Origin: Cylindrotheca closterium | Taxonomy: Eukaryota; Bacillariophyta; Bacillariophyceae; Bacillariales; Bacillariaceae | Assembly: GCA_933822405.4 (NCBI GenBank) | Contig: CAKOGP040002103.1 | Coordinates: forward strand, 29,617 to 93,616 | DNA length: 64,000 bases | Reading direction: 5' to 3' | Part shown: positions 10,870 through 22,205 of the stretch, in pieces | Position numbering within the stretch: the first letter of the stretch is position 1 | Layout: each line of letters starts with the position of its first letter | Translations under genes and position numbers: made by a program | The notes under the pieces: model-generated | What the model was told of the DNA's origin: nothing | What the model saw: the letters and a program-made list of their open reading frames with translations, nothing else | Databases searched by the model: none

Positions 10870-11335
10870 TAACTAAATTCCTTCCGTCTGAAGTCATTTC
10901 GACACTCATCTTTTTGGTTCTTTCCACGATCACTTGATTGTGGTGATATCAGATTCAGAAAAAAGTTTCTCTTCTTTCGTCTTCAGCTTCTGAATATGGG
11001 AATTCTTGATTGTAATCCAAGAAACAGGAATCAATCATTTGTCAGTCTTTGTCAGCTTGTAGTCCTAGTCAATCGCTGTATTCTATAAACTATATTATGT
11101 TTTACAACATCTAATAGCGTGACACCCGCTTGTAGGGACGACTTTAATTGAAAGGAGGACAGAGGACGCGTGCAACTCTTACAGTGCGCAGCACTGTGTT
11201 GAATGGAGTCGTCATCCCAGTTGTCGTGGGGGAAATTCAGCTCTCTGCTGGATTTCTTTGGATTTCAAAAGCCTTGAAAGGTGTCAACCGAGAGCAAACA
11301 ATCTTAACATGTAGTAGTAGCCGTATCGTCATAAA
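10870..11335 (+). repeat. Diverged 0.45-kb duplication, copy A
   Basis: Aligns with about 12270-12745 at an offset near 1400 bp. Shared landmarks include CGACACTCAT (10900 and 12300), an AATCATTT.TCAGTCT block, TATTATATTTTA/TATTATGTTTTA, GCAGCACTGT, TTGAATGGAGTC, TGGATTTCTT and AACATGTAG/GACATGTAG. Divergence is substantial, with indels. Copy A runs into the open frame at 11148-11690. Confidence 0.75.
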
Positions 11336-11889
11336 ATCTGTTCCACTTCCGTCCTCAAGTCCTTCCCAACTTCCAACCCCAAGTCCTACCTTAAGTCCTG
11401 AGGACAAGAAGCATCCTAGGAATACTATTCGCTTTGTGATTGAGCCGGTCGGTGGAAGAGCTGGGTGTGGTGGCACAGTAAAGCTTTCTGCTCGCAATCA
11501 CAAAGTGGGGCTATTTGGGACATCGAAGAAGAGCCAAAGGTTTTGTAACACCAAAACTATATCTAGCGTAAGCGCATACGAAATCATCATCGCTGGTGGC
11601 CTAGATAACGTCAAACACCTGATTGAAATGGAATATAATGGCAACTCCCGCACCTGTTATTCATCCATGAGAGGGTTCTACGTTGCTTGAGGGGACAATC
11701 GATGACCTACCTACTCCGCCAGATAAATGCATCCAGGTTCGTCGAATGACAAAGGGCTTTTTGCGCTGCTCCAACCACGAAAGATATTACTTCAACATCC
11801 ATGGGTACTACAAGGATTTGTCTGGAAGAGTGTCTATTCTAGACATCAACGTCAAGGATAATGGAGAAAGGTCGTGTGTTGACTTCTAG
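11148..11889 (+). pseudogene. Unrecognised, apparently frameshifted ORF pair
   Basis: An open frame at 11148-11690 is followed, with a frame change near 11680, by another to 11889. Together they read as a Cys-containing protein with a Ser/Pro-rich linker (S-P-S-Q-L-P-T-P-S-P-T-L), then GRAGCGGTVKLSA and, in the second frame, G-F-L-R-C-S ... IHGYYKDLSG. The first in-frame ATG is uncertain because the frame opens with a non-ATG codon. The 5' part lies in duplicated DNA. It is probably a decayed gene or one with a sequencing indel; function unknown. Confidence 0.35.
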
Positions 11890-12269
11890 TAGGCCAACAT
11901 CCAACTACGACTTTGGCAATCCGATAAAAGATTATTATCAGACGACACCAGTGGATTTTTATAGAGGATACAACAATGAATTCTTAAATTTTTTTCCTGG
12001 TACTGAGAGTATGATGCTTCTAGCTTTGACTATACTATTCGGATGAAGAGGAACGTAAAACAGTAAATTGTGGACCCGTCATTCTTCGCAGCATGAGAAG
12101 AATTCAGTTATCGGTCAGTCCGTCTATCAAGGATTGAGGAGTACCAGGTACTTCATGAGACCTTCACTCCTTATTGTAAATATAGAGTAGCATCGTAAAG
12201 AGCAACGGTGGAGATCACACATTGTAAAAGGCAGCCTATCGACAAGTGTCGGAGACTGGGGAACCTGCC

Positions 12270-12745
12270 AAAACTACATTCCTTACGTTGTATTTCACTC
12301 GACACTCATTGTTTTGGATTTTCCCCAAACCAGTTGATGTGGTTTGAGATGATTCGCAAATGTTTCTTTTGCTTCCGAATGAAGGGAAACCAATCATTTA
12401 TCAGTCTCTGTCGGGTCTCTTATCATCTTCTAGTCAATCTTTTGGTTCTATGAGTTATATTATATTTTATGACATACAGTAGTGTGGCACTCAATTTTAG
12501 GGATGCGTCAATTTCTTGGACAGGCGGCGCATGGTGCAGCTCTGGCAGTAGTACGCAGCACTGTCTTGTTGAATGGAGTCATCCTAGCTTTACTAGAGTG
12601 TCGTTGTGGCTTAAAGCAAGCAATTAAGTTGACTTGACTTTCTTGCTGGATTTCTTCCGCTTTATAAAAACATCTTGCAGTGTCAGTTGTACCGTATCAA
12701 TTGAGAACAAACAATCATGACATGTAGCAAAGGCGTTTCGGTTTC
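12270..12745 (+). repeat. Diverged 0.45-kb duplication, copy B
   Basis: Second copy of 10870-11335. It lacks an equivalent of the long reading frame that follows copy A and abuts the stop codon of the minus-strand ORF at 12747. Confidence 0.75.
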
Positions 12746-12746
12746 A

Positions 12747-13007
12747 TCATCGCTTGTCCTTGAACATTGTATATCTGGATGCTGCTGCTGTCGAGTTGGA
12801 TGAAATTGTGGTGGTGGCAGTCGATATTTCACTGCCTGGTCCGCTAGGCTTTTCTTGTTTCATGTCATAGAGCGCAAAGAAGTGTTCGAGTTGCTCTCGT
12901 GTCACTTCTTCCTTGAACTGTTCGTCGTCTTGCTGGGCACAACAAACTCCATCCATCATGCCAAAGAGGTTGGCCAAGGACGATCGGACTGAAAAATTGG
13001 AACTCAT
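12747..13007 (-). CDS. Small hypothetical protein
   Basis: 86 aa from ATG 13007. The sequence is soluble and helical in the middle (E-E-V-T-R-E-Q-L-E-H-F-F-A-L-Y), with a Cys-Cys pair (V-C-C-A-Q-Q) near residue 22 and a Ser/Thr/Ala-rich tail ending K-D-K-R. No domain is recognised. Coding status is supported only by composition and a clean ATG. Confidence 0.45.
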   Translation of the reverse strand: MSSNFSVRSSLANLFGMMDGVCCAQQDDEQFKEEVTREQLEHFFALYDMKQEKPSGPGSEISTATTTISSNSTAAASRYTMFKDKR

Positions 13008-13646
13008 CTTATGTACGGTAGTTACCGGTGGTGTAGTTGAATGAATGAGTGAATGAGTGAATGAACGTATGTATGTGTCAACAAACCCTACTCTGTGTGC
13101 GTTTAGCCCTCTGGGTGTGCGTCGTATCGGAGAAATGAATTTGAAAGGTCATCTTTTTCGAGAAGTTCACGATGCGGCGTTTTGTTCACTAGGATGGATT
13201 TTTGAACTACGATTGAACATTCACGACTGATTGAATAAAATCAATCACTTGGCAAAACGCATGTCATGTGATTTATCAGTGGTATCGCTATGCACCAGAC
13301 AGCGCCGGTGCGCCGGCTCTTGGGTTATGGTCCCCGCTTTGAATCGTGAGTGGCTTGGCCAGTTTTCATCGTTGGATTTCTACAGAAAAAACGGGACCAG
13401 ACCCAGACACACTCAACGTGCGATATTTTTCGCTATCGCCATACACGTCTGACTGACTGCAAAACTCGAGAGACAAAAAATACCGGTCTTCACATCAAAA
13501 ACAGGAAACAGAACTATTAATCGTTGCCTACTTCTATTATTAGTACCAATCAACGCTAACTGGCATTCACATACATCAACAGTCCCATAAAAACCTTGAC
13601 ACGACAAACCACACAATTAATTAATCTACACAACAAACAAGCAACC
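13008..13646. promoter_or_regulatory. Divergent intergenic region
   Basis: Contains a short GAATGAGT-type tandem repeat near 13040-13065 and otherwise unremarkable sequence. It is expected to hold the promoters of the small minus-strand ORF and of the FYVE gene. Confidence 0.35.
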
Positions 13647-16107
13647 ATGGACAGCGATGAGGAGATGAAGAAAGCCAAGATGGCTGCGGCAGAGATTTCC
13701 TTTTATCTTCAGAGTGACTTTGATGATGATACTTGCACGCTGGCAAGTCTCCAATCGGATATCAGTAAGATGTCACTGAAGAGTGCCCAACAACCGAGAG
13801 CCCAAAAACCTGGTGCCTTTTGGACTACCTATCACGGGGAGCAAGAAGCTTCCTCCTCTCACCACAATATTCCGGAGGAAACCAAGGAAGAGAATGATGA
13901 CTATGACACTACACCTCCCAGAGGTTCTCGATTGTCCGCGCCTCAGCCAGCCGATCAAGACAACTTTACCAGCCGAAGGCGGCAAACGATTACCGAAGCC
14001 AGAAAAACGTGTCAACGGGTGGAACAGCTATTGGAAGCCGCCTCGGATGCTTTGGAGGGTACCAACCAGAGCAACAATGCTCAAGCAATGCCAGCAGGCT
14101 CCGCACACTCCACGGCTTCTGGACCCAGCACACCCCCCAGTACCAATCTCTATCAAGGGTTTGCGGCTGCTTCTGCTGCTGCATCACCTGCAGCAGTCTC
14201 TCCCAGAAAATCATCCAAGGATGAATCAATATCAAACAAGGAAGCCAAATCTTCTTCTCCAGTATCTCCTCCTCGAACCATGATGTTGAGCAAGGCACCC
14301 GCCCCAAGAATAATTTCTACCCGAACGCTCATGAGAGCTGCTGCTGCTAACAGTTCGATTCCTTCTACCAGAACCCTTTTGAGCAAGGAAGATCAGCAAC
14401 AACGAAGGCCAGCCGAAGCAAAGGTGATTGAAACCCTTGCGGCACCGAGGCAATTCAACTCGTTTGTGTCGGAATCTTCGGCAGGATCGAGTACGATTGC
14501 GGCAGCACTGCCAACCGTACCCGTCCAACGGAATGTACCAGTCAATCGACCCATTGTTCCAACTACTCCTGGTGCCTTTTCGATTCCAGGAAGAAATGCT
14601 CCACCTACGGCTACAGTCCTTCATGTGGAAGAGATTGATCCAGAAGTGGAAGAAAATGAGGAAGAAGATGACGATGATGAATGGAATGAATTGGATCGAA
14701 TATTAGATGTCGATGAGGAAGAATGGAATCGTTTGGACAAGCCCAACGAGTTGAAGAATCAAGTTGTGGAAGCCAACCTTGTGGTGGCTGCCCGTTTGGC
14801 TGCCGATGATGAAGACTCCATCCATGCTCAAGTTCGAAAGAGTATCCTAGAAAAGACCCCAAGAGCTGCTGTCGTTCACGTAGAACACGGTGGCGAAGCA
14901 CAAAAGATGGAGGATCCGATTCGAGAGGCCATGCGAAGGGCCGAACTCGAACGCTACAAGCCTCGAGGTGTCAAGGAAAAGCTATTTGGAGATGGCAAGA
15001 CGGCCATGCTCGATATTGGTACAGCTCCGGATGACTACATTCGCAAGCGTGTTACAATGCCATTCACGGTCAAGCAGAATGAAACTACCGGAAACTGGGT
15101 CTGTTCGGTCCAAACAAACCAAAAGGCATGGGAAAAGTGCCAACGAGGAGACAACTCGGCCAGTGCCAATCTTGATTTGATGCGATCGGTCAAGACCTTT
15201 TCGGCATCTACCGAAAAGGCTGCGCTCGAAGCTGGTTATGCCATGGCACCACCAGTCATGGAATCCTTTGATGAGAACCCCATTTGTTGCCTGTGCAAGA
15301 CCAAGTTTGCAGTCTTTCGCCGACCACACCACTGCAAGAACTGCGGAGTCGTTGTCTGCTCTTCGTGTGCCTGCAGCTGGTCCAGTCGGCGAGTACCATC
15401 TACCTACAATACGGCCAAGAAGGAAAAGGTTATTGTCTGTCAAGCATGCGACTGGTTGGGGGACAATTTCCAAAAGGCAGTCATGAATGGTGATTTGCCA
15501 CGGGCTCAGGCTTTGCACAAGACTGGAAATGTCAATCTGAGGCATCCGTATGGCGCGTGGACCAAGGGAGGAAAAGAAGTATTGTAAGTTTTGCGAGCAA
15601 GCATCATTTGCATCTGTTTTGCACTTGATGGACCATTTCTGACAATCGCGTTTCAATTTTTGTTCTCGCAGCAATCCCATTCATATGAGCATTCTTGGAG
15701 GCAATCTAGACCTTGTTCGATGGCTGATTGAAGAAAAGTGCTGTCCACTGAGACGCCGAGACAAAGCCAAGTCTCTTTTGTGCACTTCCAAGGGCCGATC
15801 ACCAATTCGATTGGCACTCACCCTGGAAAATCCAGAAATCCTGAGGTTCCTGGTATCGGAGCAAGGCATGTCACTCGAAGCGGAAGATTTTCGTGGGGAC
15901 TACAAACAGTTGTTGGTCCACCTCACAACCTTGCTACACACTGTGCCCGGGCCCATGCTGAGGCCAAAAGAAGAGTCTTCTGACAGATCCATTTCGATCG
16001 ACCTGGACCACTTGAATGCTAGCCTCCCACAATTTGAACGGGCTGCAACTACTGAGGAAAGGACCATCAAGAAGAAAGAAGCTGAGTTCCGACGAGGATC
16101 ATTTTGA
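13647..16107 (+). CDS. FYVE zinc-finger protein with C-terminal ankyrin repeats, two exons
   Basis: Exon 1 is 13647-15583. The intron, 15584-15671 (88 nt), has donor GTAAGT and ends GCAG. Exon 2 is 15672-16107; the product is 790 aa. ATG 13647 (in ACCATGG context) is chosen over an in-frame ATG 51 bp upstream. The N-terminal half is low-complexity and acidic. A FYVE-type finger at about residues 540-605 has four Cys pairs (C-x-L-C, C-K-N-C, C-S-S-C, C-Q-A-C) and the basic R-R-P-H-H-C motif that binds PtdIns3P; the usual WxxD is not evident. Exon 2 and the end of exon 1 encode ankyrin helices. An endosomal adaptor role is inferred from the family. Confidence 0.9.
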
Positions 16108-16455
16108 AAAAGTTTTACTCCAAAGTATAATTTGGAACACAGATATATTTATAATTGTAAGCAATAGTGTTTCGTGATAAATCAATCTACTCGTACATTT
16201 TATGAAGGATCATCATCATCGTCCACTTGTCACCAAGGAGGTCTGGGCATCGTACGGATGGAGAAATTTCTGGTTTTGGTAAGCGGATCATCCCATTCTG
16301 TTTTGTGGTGTCTATCGTCACCGCACCACCGATCATACCAATACACATAATGTAGCATTGTATATACTGAACAGCGATATACTTTCTGTTCCCAATTCAC
16401 AAGCGACAGTAGTGCACAACCTTACTCGCCATCGAGTGATTCAAAAGGTTTGTCG
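16108..16455. other. Intergenic, promoter of the following LRR_5 gene
   Basis: About 350 bp between two co-oriented genes. Nothing distinctive is seen besides CATCATCATC at 16209-16218. Confidence 0.35.
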
Positions 16456-18350
16456 ATGAAAAGGAGCCACGAGGAAGTCTCGGAAGATGTCTTTGTGTAC
16501 CACGAAAACACAGACCTTTCCTCCATTCCAACAGATATAACCGGCCTGAGAATTGATGACTCTGTCAAGAAGATTCCACCCGACACGTTTGAAGGACGAG
16601 AACAATTGGTCAATGTGGAGTACCCAGAGGGATTGGAAGTCATTGGAGGTCAAGCTTTTCAAAATTGCACCCTTCTTGAGGAGCAACACTTTCCGTCGAC
16701 TCTTGTCGAGATTGGTCCAGATGCCTTCAATGGTTGCTATGAGTTCAAAGTCGTGGGAAGCTTTCCAGTGAACCTTCAATGCGAAAAGCTACAAAGCATC
16801 GAAATCCTTACTGGCGCATCTTGCCTGAAGTCTGCGTTCGCCGCTTGTACAAGTTTGACACATGCTAGGCTTCCTCTTGGAATGGTGACGATATCTCCGC
16901 TTTTGTTTCGATATTGCAACTCGCTGTTTGATGTGAATGTACCTTCTTCGGTAATCGAGATTGGAGTTGGGGCATTCGATAGTTGCCAAAGCCTTGCATT
17001 GATCGAATTGCCCATCGGATTGAAGCTAGTTGGACACCGTGCTTTTTCCAGAACTGGATTGAAATGCTTTCATTTCCCTTCGACAGTGGAAGCTATAGGC
17101 AGCGACGTTCTATCGGATTGTGAAGAGCTCGAATCTGCAACGCTTCCATCCAAGCTAAAAGCTATCCCAAATGAAGCTTTCCAAGCCTGCTCCGCATTGA
17201 AAAATATCACCATTCCAATATCGGTTGTCACAATTGGAATTGGGGCTTTTGTAAACTCTGGGTTGACTCATTTAGACCTTTCAAAATGCAATTTGACTAA
17301 AATTGAAAGGGCGGCCCTTGCTTTCTGTTCTCAACTGAAGACCATACTTCTTCCACGAACAAATCTGGAATTCATTGATGAGGAGACCTTCAAAGGCTGT
17401 TCTTCCTTGACGCATCTGAGGATCCCGCCAACTGTCGATTGCATTGAAGGTGGTGCATTTGCTGATTGTACCTCGTTGCTGTCGGTGGAGGTGCCCGAAA
17501 CGTTGGAGGACGTTACATTGATTGTCTATAATGAAGAAGAAGGCTACCTAGGTGGGTACAATCCTCTCGTCAACTTTTGTCTTCCTCCATCAGAAGCACT
17601 AGGTGATCTTGAAGATTACAACTTCATGAATGACATGAAGTTACGAGAAGCTGCGAATGATTGTCTAGATCTGGTCAACAAGCTGGAACATAGATTCGAC
17701 GGTCTTCCACTCCACCGTGCTTGCTATTTTCAGAACTATCATACACTAGAAGATAATATTGATAGCATTCAGAACATTGTCAATGCCGATCCAGCTGCTT
17801 GCAGCATGTGGATTTCTGTGGGATGACTCCATTCCATTTCCTTGGCTTGTCTCACATGCCGTGCCTGCATATGTTTCAAGAGCTTCTTTCGGTATCCTCT
17901 GCAAATATTATGATGCGATCTCTCGACGTCTTTGGACGTACGCCGTTGGACTACTTATGCAAGAACCAGTTAAAAGCAGCAGCATGTGTGACGAAATCAT
18001 TGGTTTATATAATCCTGGAGCCCCGTGTCCTATTCTTAGGATTGAATCACTGGAGAGACCAAATCATGTCAGGAGTGGAGAAGCTACAGGTTGCAGATAC
18101 AACCTCGCTAGCCACCGAAGTCACTTCCGTTTGTCAGAAGCTCGCAGAATGCGAAAGGATTGAGGTTCTTTCGTTGCTTGAGGTGGCTGTATGGAAAATG
18201 AAAGTTGGGCAAGAAAAGGCAACAGAGGAGGACACTCACGAGAGCTGTCGAGTGAATTGTGGAGGCAGCACCGTGGTGACGAATGTGATGGGATTTGTGG
18301 ATAGTGTCACCTTGCCGATCGCTTCTTGGGATGATTCTGGCTGGTTGTGA
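16456..18350 (+). pseudogene. BspA-like LRR_5 protein, broken by one frameshift near 17800
   Basis: The frame from ATG 16456 runs to a TGA at 17824-17826. The continuation lies one frame over, from about 17799 to 18350. The first part is a long LRR_5 array followed by L-H-R-A-C-Y (start of the ankyrin-like part). The second resumes with C-G-M-T-P-F-H-F-L and ends with the family signature L-E-V-A-V-W-K ... C-R-V-N-C-G-G ... T-N-V-M-G-F-V. One missing base near 17795-17802 would give about 630 aa, close to the 615 aa paralogue at 3938-5785. Everything else is intact, so a sequencing error or a very recent mutation is likely. Confidence 0.75.
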
Positions 18351-18994
18351 TCAATTCGAAGAGATTCATGGATCGTGTTAGCTGCACTACTCCACGATGA
18401 TTCAAACCTTGTCAATCACTTCTTGGGGATGATCTTAAAGGGCACGCTCTAAAGTATGCTTTTACTTGAGAAGCACTTGTATGATTATGCTGCCACACTG
18501 GGTAGATACAATGAAATATTCTCCACTGAATAGTGAAAGATGATTTGTAGTCGACACGACTGGATAAAAGAGCACACTGTCAGTAGTACAATGTGTAAAT
18601 GCGAGACTGCACATGCCGCATACAGGTAGGACGAAGTTGTGCACACCATGGATGTGATGCTATGCCTACAAGAAGCAAATGTTTGGTCGATGTGAGACTA
18701 TCGCAACTGTACATGACTACGCTGGGAGTGCCCAGCAGCAGAAGATGCATCGATAATTTTTTGCATTGAAGAATCATAGTTCTAACAGAGAAATAGGATT
18801 CATTACTGATTGATGAAGGTTCATTCGAGCGATAGACGCATCGTGTTGCTCAAAGGGTAAACATGAGATGAGTAAAGCTATTCACAACTCTTATGATGGT
18901 GGCGTATTCATACAGTTGGCGCTGACATTACCATCAGACTGGTCGAGCTTCAAGATGGCCTTCTGGCATCGATTTTCCTGAGACTGATCACAAA
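18351..18994. other. Convergent intergenic region
   Basis: About 640 bp between converging genes. Two short minus-strand open frames near 18462-18777 show no coding features. No repeat is seen. Confidence 0.4.
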
Positions 18995-21381
18995 TCATAG
19001 AAGCATAGAAAGAGCAAAAGCGAGACAGCGGAGGGATATTCTACCGGTAGTGGCAGAAGCAGACTCGTCACCTGGGCTCCCCCCAGAAGGCGTGATGTCG
19101 CTACTGCCGGCCATCACAGTAAAGGTATTTTGGTAAACACCAGATTCACCGGAATTGGATCCTTTCCAATTTGTTTCGTCTCCTATTCCAGAAATCAATT
19201 CAGATTTGCTTCCCGATGTAGGCCCAACATACTGATAGTTGTCAAGGTGACTCAAGACCGTGTTTATCTGCTCTAGTCCCGGTGGTAGCGCGCCATTGCT
19301 ACTGCTAAAACCACTGCTGACCCAAGGGCCACTGAAGCTTAGAGCTGCAAGGAAGTTGTATGTAGATTCTGTCGGTTTACAGTAAACAGCAAGAGCGTCG
19401 CCCTGAGTTGAAAGAGCAAGGCTGCCACTCACGGCAGACCAGCTGCTGGAATACAGTAAAGTGGATTCATCCCCGAATCCAAAAATGCTGCCTTTTGGGA
19501 TCCCACTGTCTGGTACAATCAACTACAAGAAATAGAGTTAGTGGAAGATCTCTAGTTCCGTTCGACAGTAGAGATTTCTTCTTACCTTGACGGTGCCTTC
19601 GGAACCTCGAAAGCCGTCGCTGGTCCAAGCATCATCAGTCAAGTACAGCTCTAGATTGGCAGGAAGATCCTGAAGCGCAACGAGGGCAATCTCATCTGGA
19701 TCATCACTGTGAACACCAATGACTTGCACATCACCAGGTTTCAAACCGCGACAGTCTGATACGGTGTCAGAAGCAACAACAAATGAATTCTCAAACTTGA
19801 GTGGCTGTGCGTTGTCAAAACCACTCCAATACTCTTCGTTTGCAATTGCCGCTACAATGTCTGACTTCTTCCCATCTGCTGGACCAATATAGATGTAGTT
19901 ATCGAAATGAGGCAGTGCAATGCTGGCATTTTCTAAGCCAGCTGGTAGACCGCTGTTGTTGCTGTCCGATTGAGTTGCGTCCCAAACATTGTTGGTTGTA
20001 GCAGCTCCCAAAAAATTGTATTTTCCTTCCGACGGCTGGCAATACACAATTACAGAGTCGCCTTGAGTGGAAAGGGCCAAGGCCCCGGTCTGTGTCCACG
20101 CCGTTGCCAGGAGGAGGTTTGAGTCTTCACCAAATCCGAAAATGGTCCCTGCCGAAAGCCCTCCTTGTGGAACAATAAGCTTTTGAATAAAGATGATTGA
20201 TGTGAGTTTGGGTTGGATTTGGGTACAGCATTTCATTTTGTGTTCCTTACCTTTCCAGTTCCCTCCGAATCTCGGAATTCGATACCAGCCCACCCGTTGT
20301 CCGTCAGATAAATTTCCAATCCACCAGGGAGATCCACTAGTGTTACGAGGGCAACCTCGTCGGGACTGTCGCTGTGCACCCCAATGACTTGGATATCCCC
20401 AGCTACCAATGCACCACATGCCTCGGAATCCAACGGAGGAAGAGAGATCGTAGGGGAGGTAATAGGAGAAGCAGTAGGAGGAGGTGCATTTCCACCCAGG
20501 CTGCACTCGTAGCCATTGGATTGATTCGGTTGTGCCGCCTGTCCATACAATCTTTCAACGAGATCGGGAAAGTCCACAAAGATATTTCGGTTCCCTTGCC
20601 AACGCTCACAAACACGCCCATTTCGATTCCTTTCCACCTCATCCACCGGATCGGTTTGGTGCCATTCTATCAATTGCGACAAATACGCCAACTTGGTGTC
20701 CGAAACTTCCGTCGGGCAATCTGTCAACTCCAGATTTGGGTCTCCTCCAACACCCGAATACCGCAGTTCCATGTAGAACAATGCTCGGGCAATATCTCCA
20801 CGCACCTCTGTAGGTGGAAGCCAAACCTCATTGTCCGTAGTCGTACTGTCGGACGCTTCGGAATGGGCAGGGCTTCGGCAGCTATCCAATGGTTCCACAA
20901 TCCCACACGCCGCAAAATATTTGTTGCCCCGTGCCGAGTTGACATTGACATCTGCCGGTCGCAAATGATGGACGTCGGTAAAGTCAGCTCCGCTATAACC
21001 TACACCATGTGATTTGGGCCACAAGTGCTCCCGATTCCAGGCTCGGCTTTGACCAGACGGAGCCTCGCCTTGTGCCTCATGATCGGAATAAATCAGTTTG
21101 ACAGTAGTCCCAGGTTGGCTACCTGGATCGAGGTCCATGAGCGCATCCCAAGTGTCTTCTCGACTACTTGTGTAAGGAAGAACGTTTCGATGAGTCGACT
21201 TCAAGAGATTGCTGATTTCCTGGCGACTAGGATTGTCAGAAAGGGAATCATAATAAACATCTCTGCCACATCCACTGTATACTGCCGCTGTTTGGGCAGC
21301 CACAAAGGTAACTGATTGAAGACAGATTGCGAAAGTCAAAGTCGTAGCAATGGCGAGCAAAGGGGGTGTAGTTTGTGTCAT
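18995..21381 (-). CDS. Secreted endonuclease I-type nuclease with duplicated C-terminal modules, three exons
   Basis: Exons are 21381-20251, 20179-19586 and 19522-18995. The introns (71 and 63 nt, GT-AG) are both phase 0, giving 750 aa. Residues 1-29 form a signal peptide. Residues 35-285 match the endonuclease I family (extracellular DNase/RNase): N-R-E-H-L-W-P at 116-122, D-V-H-H-L-R-P at 136-142 and N-S-A-R-G at 148-152. After a Pro/Ser linker come two copies of a module starting V-I-G-V-H-S-D and containing LEIYLTD or LELYLTD. Each copy is split at the same point by an intron, before LIVP. The last 14 residues are hydrophobic after a Ser/Thr-rich stretch, suggesting a GPI-anchor signal. 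A role in scavenging extracellular nucleic acid is inferred. Confidence 0.9.
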
Positions 21382-21552
21382 TTTGATATGAAAGATCTAT
21401 GACAATGATCTCATGATCAAGATCTCGAATGCAATGGTGTGTGCTACGGTATGTGCACAGTGTTCCGTTCCGTATTCCGTTCCGAATGCCGATTGACGAC
21501 TCGACTCCGGCGACTACAATAACCTGCGCCAAATTCAAAATATAAAAATACA

Positions 21553-22204
21553 ATGGCTAAACATTTAGCACGCGTAATTCCCAAAATCAGAAGAATTACC
21601 GTCACCTACAAAAATCGGCACTCCAAAATTCTTCACAACACAAAAGCGGTTTCGATTTCTCAAGGATACCTCCAGCAAAGGCCACTTTTCACGAGCGAGC
21701 AAGCGATGTCAAGTGATTCGATCCGAGACCGGAAGGAGTACATGCTTTTGAACTCAACCTTTAAATTTCTTGCTAAAAACAACGAAGAGAGATTCTTTCG
21801 CAAAAGGATCCCAGAGTCCGATATTCAGTGCTGGCTGAATTATGTCGTTGATTCGATCAAAATGATGTCCATCAACGAAAGATGGATAAACACCGGAAGC
21901 TGGATGATCTTGATATTGAAATATTGTATCAATGTAGCATTCCAATGTCATTCAAGGTGGTTCCTGCTGCTTTGGCTTTTCAGTGCGACTTCTTTCAATT
22001 GTTGGTCACCTTCCTCAAGGCTCGGACAGAATACGGTCTACCCTCCCGGAAGTGAGTGAATCTGTTGCCAAGATTGTTGTGAATGCCTACACTGCAGCAA
22101 CTAAGACATTCGACAATGACCTACTCACTTGTACTCATACACGTGGGTATATCTGTAAAGAAATATTTTCTTCTGTATGTATTGCACCTAGCTTTCACTC
22201 GTAG
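21553..22204 (+). pseudogene. Small basic protein gene with two apparent single-base frameshifts
   Basis: From ATG 21553 the frame has coding character up to ...MSINER. The coherent continuation is one frame over from about 21882 (M-D-K-H-R-K-L-D-D-L-D to a TGA at 22053-22055). It then appears to switch again near 22050 to a frame ending at a TAG at 22202-22204 (V-S-E-S-V-A-K-I-V-V-N-A-Y). Both switches sit at short A runs and have the same polarity (one base missing). The N-terminus is basic and could be a mitochondrial presequence. The inferred full length is about 217 aa. It overlaps neither neighbour; its TAG ends one base before the stop of the minus-strand gene. No family is recognised. 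Confidence 0.45.
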
Positions 22205-22205
22205 C

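Noticed and set aside
14982..15680. 232-codon minus-strand ORF
   Set aside because: Antisense to the FYVE gene and crosses its intron; the sense strand has the recognisable zinc finger.
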